DNA of 64,000 bases from the NCBI RefSeq assembly GCF_040187885.1, contig NZ_JBDPLH010000001.1, positions 1 through 64,000 on the forward strand, given 5' to 3'. The number at the start of each line of letters is the position of its first letter. The first letter of the stretch is position 1. The stretch comes from Roseateles_E cavernae (GTDB lineage: Bacteria > Pseudomonadota > Gammaproteobacteria > Burkholderiales > Burkholderiaceae_C). A program made the translations under genes and the position numbers. Positions 60,768 to 64,000 of this stretch are shown piece after piece. Below the pieces are notes generated by a model. That model was given only the letters and a program-made list of their open reading frames with translations. It did no database searches and was not told the DNA's origin.

Positions 60768-62912
60768 ATGATGCGCCGTCCCGTTCTGTTGAGTGCCTTG
60801 TTCCTCGGCGCTGCCGTGATCGCCCTGCTGGCCACGCGCCCAGGATTGCAACTCATGGACCCGCCAATCGCAGGCGCCCCGCAGGGGCCCGCCCCCACCG
60901 TCATCGGCTGGCGCGGCCAGCTGCGGCCCGGGGCCGGCGACGGTGTCGAGGGCTGGCGCGACGGCCCGGCGGTCCAGGCCCGCTTTGCCGACCCTTACGG
61001 CCTGGCCACCGATGCACGCGGCCGGCTCTATATCGCCGACGGCGGCACCAGCAACCGCATCCGGCTGCTGACGGCCGAGGGCCAGGTCTTGACCCTGGCC
61101 GGCAGCGGCGCCGAGGGCTGGCGCGACGGCCCGGCCGCCGAGGCGGCCTTTCATACGCCCTCGGGACTGGCGCTGGACGCCGCCGGCAATCTCTATGTGG
61201 CCGACACCGGCAACCACCGCATCCGCAAGATCACGCCCGAGGGTCAGGTCTCGACCCTGGCCGGCGACGGTCAGCCGGGCCACCGCGACGGGCCGGCCGA
61301 GCAGGCCCGCTTCAACGGGCCGCTGGGCCTGGCCGTCGATGGCCAGGGCCGGGTCTGGGTGGCCGACAGCTACAACGACCGCATCCGTCTGATCAATGCT
61401 GAGGGCCAGGTCTTGACCCTGGCCGGCGGCGAGCTGCCCGGCGAGCGCGACGGTATCGGCGCCGAGGCCCGCTTCGACACGCCCGCCGCGCTGCTGATAG
61501 CCGCCGACGGTCATGCCCTGGTGGCCGATGCCGGCAATAACGCGATCCGCCGGGTGGCGCCGGACGGCACGGTCACGAGCGTGGCGCGCGCCGCACCGGA
61601 CGATGAGCAGGCCTTGCTGCGCCGCCCGCTGAGCCTGGCGCTGAGCCATGACGGCCATCTCTATATCGGTGTGCAGGCGCGCGGCCGCGTGCTGCAGCTG
61701 GCGCCCAATGGCCAGCTGCAGCAGATCACCGCCGGCGACCGGCTGGCCCGGCCCACCGGCCTGGCGCTGGCGGCCGACGGCAGCCTGCTGGTGGCCGATG
61801 CCGCCAGCCACCGGTTGCACCGCCTGGCCGCCGTCGCGCCCGGCCAGAGCCAGGCGGCGCTGGGCGAGCTGGGGCCGTCGGCGCAGCAGCCGCTGCCGCA
61901 GACGGCCGGGCGCTGGCCGCTCAAGCCGCAGCAGGGCCCGCACGAGGTGGTCGGGGTGCTGGGCGAGGTGCGCGGCGGCAGGAGCAACAAGGGCGAGCGC
62001 ACGATGGAGCCGCGCCACCATCTGCATGGCGGGCTGGACATCGCCGGCCCGGTCGGCGCCGAGGTGCTGGCAATCGCCAATGCCAAGGTCACGAGCCCGC
62101 TGGCCAGCTGGGGCTTTGGCGAGCTGGGCGAGGGGCTGGCGCTGGGGCCGCTGGCCTATGTCCATCTGCGGGTCGGCCGCCGCGCCGACGGGCGGCCGCT
62201 GGATCCGCAGCGCTTTGTGCCGCTGCGCGACGAGCAGGGCCGGCCCGAGCGCATGCGGCTGCGGCGCGGCACCCGCTTTGAAGCCGGTGAGGTGCTGGGC
62301 ACGCTCAACGGCATGGCCCATGTGCATCTGAGCCTGGGCGCGCCCGGCCACCAGGGCAATGCGCTGGCCCTGGGCTTCAAGGACTTCAGCGACCGGCAGC
62401 CGCCGCGCATCGTGTCGGTCGAGCTCTTCGATGCGGCCGGCGGCCCGCTGAACGCGCGCGCGGGCGGCGATCTGCTGCTGCCGGCCGACCCGTCCGGCCT
62501 CAGCGTGGTGGTCGAGGCCTGGGACCAGGTCGACGGCAACAAGCCGAGCCGGCGCCTGGGCCTGCAAAGCCTGGCCTACCAGCTGCTCGACGAGGCGGGC
62601 CGGCCGCTGCCGGGCTTCGAGCCGCCGCGCCGGCAGATCGGTTTCGAGCAACTGCCCCAGGGCGATGTCGACGAGGACCGCATGACCCAGCTCGCCTATG
62701 CCGCCGGCAGCGGCGTCACGGTGCACGGCCAGGCCAGCACCCGCTTTCGCTACCAGCTGATGAACCGGGTCGACCAGGGGCGCCTGGCCGAGGGCCGGCT
62801 GACCCTGCCGGCGCCGGGCCGCTACCGGCTGCGGGTGCTGGCGCGGGACTGGGCGGGCAATGAGGCGACTCGGGAGCTCAGGCTGCAGCAGGCAGCGCCG
62901 CCGCCGCGCTGA
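60768..62912 (+). CDS. NHL-repeat beta-propeller fused to an M23/LytM-like domain
   Basis: A 714-residue exported protein with an N-terminal hydrophobic segment (PVLLSALFLGAAVIALLA, about 5-22), signal peptide or anchor. Residues about 45-355 form NHL repeats (GLATDARGRLYIADGG, GLALDAAGNLYVADTGNHRI and similar units). About 400-525 resemble an M23 peptidase: H420 and D424 in HGGLDIAGPVG, H466 in YVHLRVG, and H518/H520 in MAHVHLSLG. The rest looks Ig-like. If the zinc ligands are functional it would cut peptidoglycan. Its stop overlaps the GNAT start. Confidence 0.75.
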   Translation: MMRRPVLLSALFLGAAVIALLATRPGLQLMDPPIAGAPQGPAPTVIGWRGQLRPGAGDGVEGWRDGPAVQARFADPYGLATDARGRLYIADGGTSNRIRLLTAEGQVLTLAGSGAEGWRDGPAAEAAFHTPSGLALDAAGNLYVADTGNHRIRKITPEGQVSTLAGDGQPGHRDGPAEQARFNGPLGLAVDGQGRVWVADSYNDRIRLINAEGQVLTLAGGELPGERDGIGAEARFDTPAALLIAADGHALVADAGNNAIRRVAPDGTVTSVARAAPDDEQALLRRPLSLALSHDGHLYIGVQARGRVLQLAPNGQLQQITAGDRLARPTGLALAADGSLLVADAASHRLHRLAAVAPGQSQAALGELGPSAQQPLPQTAGRWPLKPQQGPHEVVGVLGEVRGGRSNKGERTMEPRHHLHGGLDIAGPVGAEVLAIANAKVTSPLASWGFGELGEGLALGPLAYVHLRVGRRADGRPLDPQRFVPLRDEQGRPERMRLRRGTRFEAGEVLGTLNGMAHVHLSLGAPGHQGNALALGFKDFSDRQPPRIVSVELFDAAGGPLNARAGGDLLLPADPSGLSVVVEAWDQVDGNKPSRRLGLQSLAYQLLDEAGRPLPGFEPPRRQIGFEQLPQGDVDEDRMTQLAYAAGSGVTVHGQASTRFRYQLMNRVDQGRLAEGRLTLPAPGRYRLRVLARDWAGNEATRELRLQQAAPPPR

Positions 62913-63487
62913 TGGCGTACAAACACGCCATGCCGCTGACACTGAACACCGCCCGACTGCTGCTGCGCCCCTGGCGCGACAGCGACCGCGCGCCCTTTGC
63001 CGCGCTGAATGCCGACCCGGAGGTGATGGAGTTCTTCCCCGCGCTGCAAAGCCCTGAGCAGAGCGATGCCAGCATCGATCTCTGGACGGCCCAGTTCGCC
63101 GAGCGGGGCTGGAGCAACTGGGCGGTGGAACTGCGCGACAGCGGCGCCTTCATCGGCTTCATCGGCCTGAGCGTGCCGCGCCGCCAGCTGCCCTTCTCGC
63201 CCTGCGTGGAGATCGGCTGGCGGCTGGCGCGTGCGCACTGGGGCCAGGGCCTGGCCACCGAAGGCGCATGGGCAGCGCTGGCGGCAGGCTTCGAACAGCT
63301 GGGCCTGAGCGAGATCGTGTCCTTCACCGCGCTGACCAATCTGCGCTCCCGTGCCGTGATGGAGCGCCTGGGCATGCGCAGCGACAGCGCCGAGGATTTC
63401 GACCACCCCGCCCTGCCCGAGGGCCATGGGCTGCGCCGGCATTGCCTGTACCGGCTGACGCGCGAGGATTGGCTAGGACGCCTCTGA
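62912..63487 (+). CDS. GNAT N-acetyltransferase, RimJ/RimL type
   Basis: A 191-residue acetyltransferase. It begins with the RimJ/RimL stretch TARLLLRPWRDSDRAPFAAL, has VEIGWRLARAHWGQGLATEGAW as acetyl-CoA motif A (quoted in part: ARAHWGQGLATEGA) and TALTNLRSRAVMERLGM. The ATG at 62912 overlaps the stop of the NHL gene; an ATG 18 bp later is the alternative. Substrates of such enzymes range from ribosomal proteins to small molecules. Confidence 0.88.
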   Translation: MAYKHAMPLTLNTARLLLRPWRDSDRAPFAALNADPEVMEFFPALQSPEQSDASIDLWTAQFAERGWSNWAVELRDSGAFIGFIGLSVPRRQLPFSPCVEIGWRLARAHWGQGLATEGAWAALAAGFEQLGLSEIVSFTALTNLRSRAVMERLGMRSDSAEDFDHPALPEGHGLRRHCLYRLTREDWLGRL

Positions 63488-64000
63488 ACCCAGCTTGCGC
63501 AGCCGCGCCAGCCACTTCTTGCGCGCGGCCTCGCTGAGGCCCTCGACGCTGCCGACCAGGGTCTCGTGTACCGGTGCGATGCCGACAAAGCCGAGGATGT
63601 TGCGCTCCAGCGATTTGAGGCTGTGGGCGCGGAAGTAGTAGCGGTACAGCGCGGCCGGCATGCCCATGGTCACGAGCACACGGGCGGAGCGGCCGGCGAG
63701 GCCCTTCTTGGCCAGCATATTGTTGCCCTCGCTATGGAAGGCAAAGCCCGGCCGCGCCACCTGCTCCAGAAAGCCCTTCAGCAGCGCCGGCATATCGCCC
63801 AGCCAGAGCGGAAACACGATCAGCAGATGCTGGCACCAGGCGATCGCATCCTGGGCCTCTTGCAGGCCGGCCGGCAGCGCGCCCTGCTGCCATTCGGCCT
63901 GGCTGCGCAGCAGCGGGAAGTCCAGCCGCGCCAGCTCGACGCGGCGCAGCTCATGGCCGGCATCGAGCGCACCGGCCGCATAGGCATCGGCCAGCGCATG
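63473..64000 (-). CDS. NAD(P)H:quinone reductase-like flavoprotein, N-terminus outside the window
   Basis: The visible 175 residues are the C-terminal part of a flavodoxin-2 fold protein. Typical stretches are LLIVFPLWLGDMPALLKGFL, the FMN/FAD and dimer region of KefF/NQO-type quinone reductases, and RSARVLVTMGMPAALY. The start lies to the right of base 64000. The tail overlaps the end of the GNAT gene by 15 bp on the opposite strand. Confidence 0.85.
   Translation of the reverse strand, partial: HALADAYAAGALDAGHELRRVELARLDFPLLRSQAEWQQGALPAGLQEAQDAIAWCQHLLIVFPLWLGDMPALLKGFLEQVARPGFAFHSEGNNMLAKKGLAGRSARVLVTMGMPAALYRYYFRAHSLKSLERNILGFVGIAPVHETLVGSVEGLSEAARKKWLARLRKLGSEAS

Noticed and set aside
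59709..62942. A 1077-codon reverse frame over the NHL gene
   Set aside because: It is antisense to two well-supported genes and only a GC-bias shadow.

Overview
The window looks like a chromosomal stretch of a high-GC betaproteobacterium of the order Burkholderiales, most likely a Roseateles/Pelomonas/Paucibacter-type relative. This placement is inference from gene order (tRNA-Tyr/Gly/Thr followed by tuf, trpEG...DC), from the family content and from the strong GC bias at third codon positions. There is no rRNA, CRISPR array, insertion sequence or prophage. Genes are densely packed, many with ATGA or GTGA stop/start overlaps.

Layout. 1-522: start of tuf and a tRNA-Thr/Gly/Tyr cluster. 686-13304: a complete N-acetylglucosamine (GlcNAc) uptake and catabolism locus. 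It has a TonB-dependent receptor (933-3599) and, on the other strand, the run nagK-nagR-nagA-nagB-II-GH3-MFS-GH16-nagX-DUF6445. The receptor gene and the operon share a distinctive operator, two YTGGT elements 11 nt apart. 13311-19250: ung and a trp operon (trpE, trpG, a threonine aldolase, trpD, trpC), preceded by a 26-codon leader peptide with two Trp codons, too short for ordinary ORF calling. 19370-24711: a chalcone isomerase-like protein, gph, the pseudouridine genes psuK-psuG, a diguanylate cyclase and a low-molecular-weight phosphatase. 24838-30368: a small HTH regulator, a 126-residue unknown, a large winged-helix/STAND/TPR protein, rpe and a TetR repressor. 30451-32947: a TetR-type palindrome inside a promoter that drives three consecutive fasciclin (FAS1) genes. 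32918-43508: tag, a periplasmic binding protein, apaG, a 'Gcr' membrane protein, mltA, a GGDEF-EAL protein and a DUF2157/DUF4401-GDYXXLXY membrane operon. 43716-50099: sodC, an unusual radical SAM protein with a methyltransferase, a collagen-repeat surface protein, mgsA and a GST. 50553-52196: an isolated PD-(D/E)XK-like protein flanked by gene-poor DNA. 52364-57642: a dipeptide/oligopeptide ABC transporter. 57812-64000: a renalase-like flavoprotein, an SDR, an isochorismatase-GNAT fusion, an NHL-propeller/M23 fusion, a GNAT and a partial quinone reductase.

How genes work together. The receptor brings chitin-type sugars into the periplasm, NagX and the MFS permease act at the inner membrane, NagK phosphorylates GlcNAc, NagA deacetylates it and NagB-II deaminates it to fructose-6-phosphate, all under NagR. 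The trp leader points to ribosome-mediated attenuation of tryptophan synthesis. PsuK and PsuG salvage pseudouridine. The least explained loci are the TetR-controlled FAS1 triplet, the STAND/HTH neighbourhood, the orphan nuclease-like protein and the NHL-M23 fusion. All positions and motifs were read by eye; no database search or GC calculation was run.
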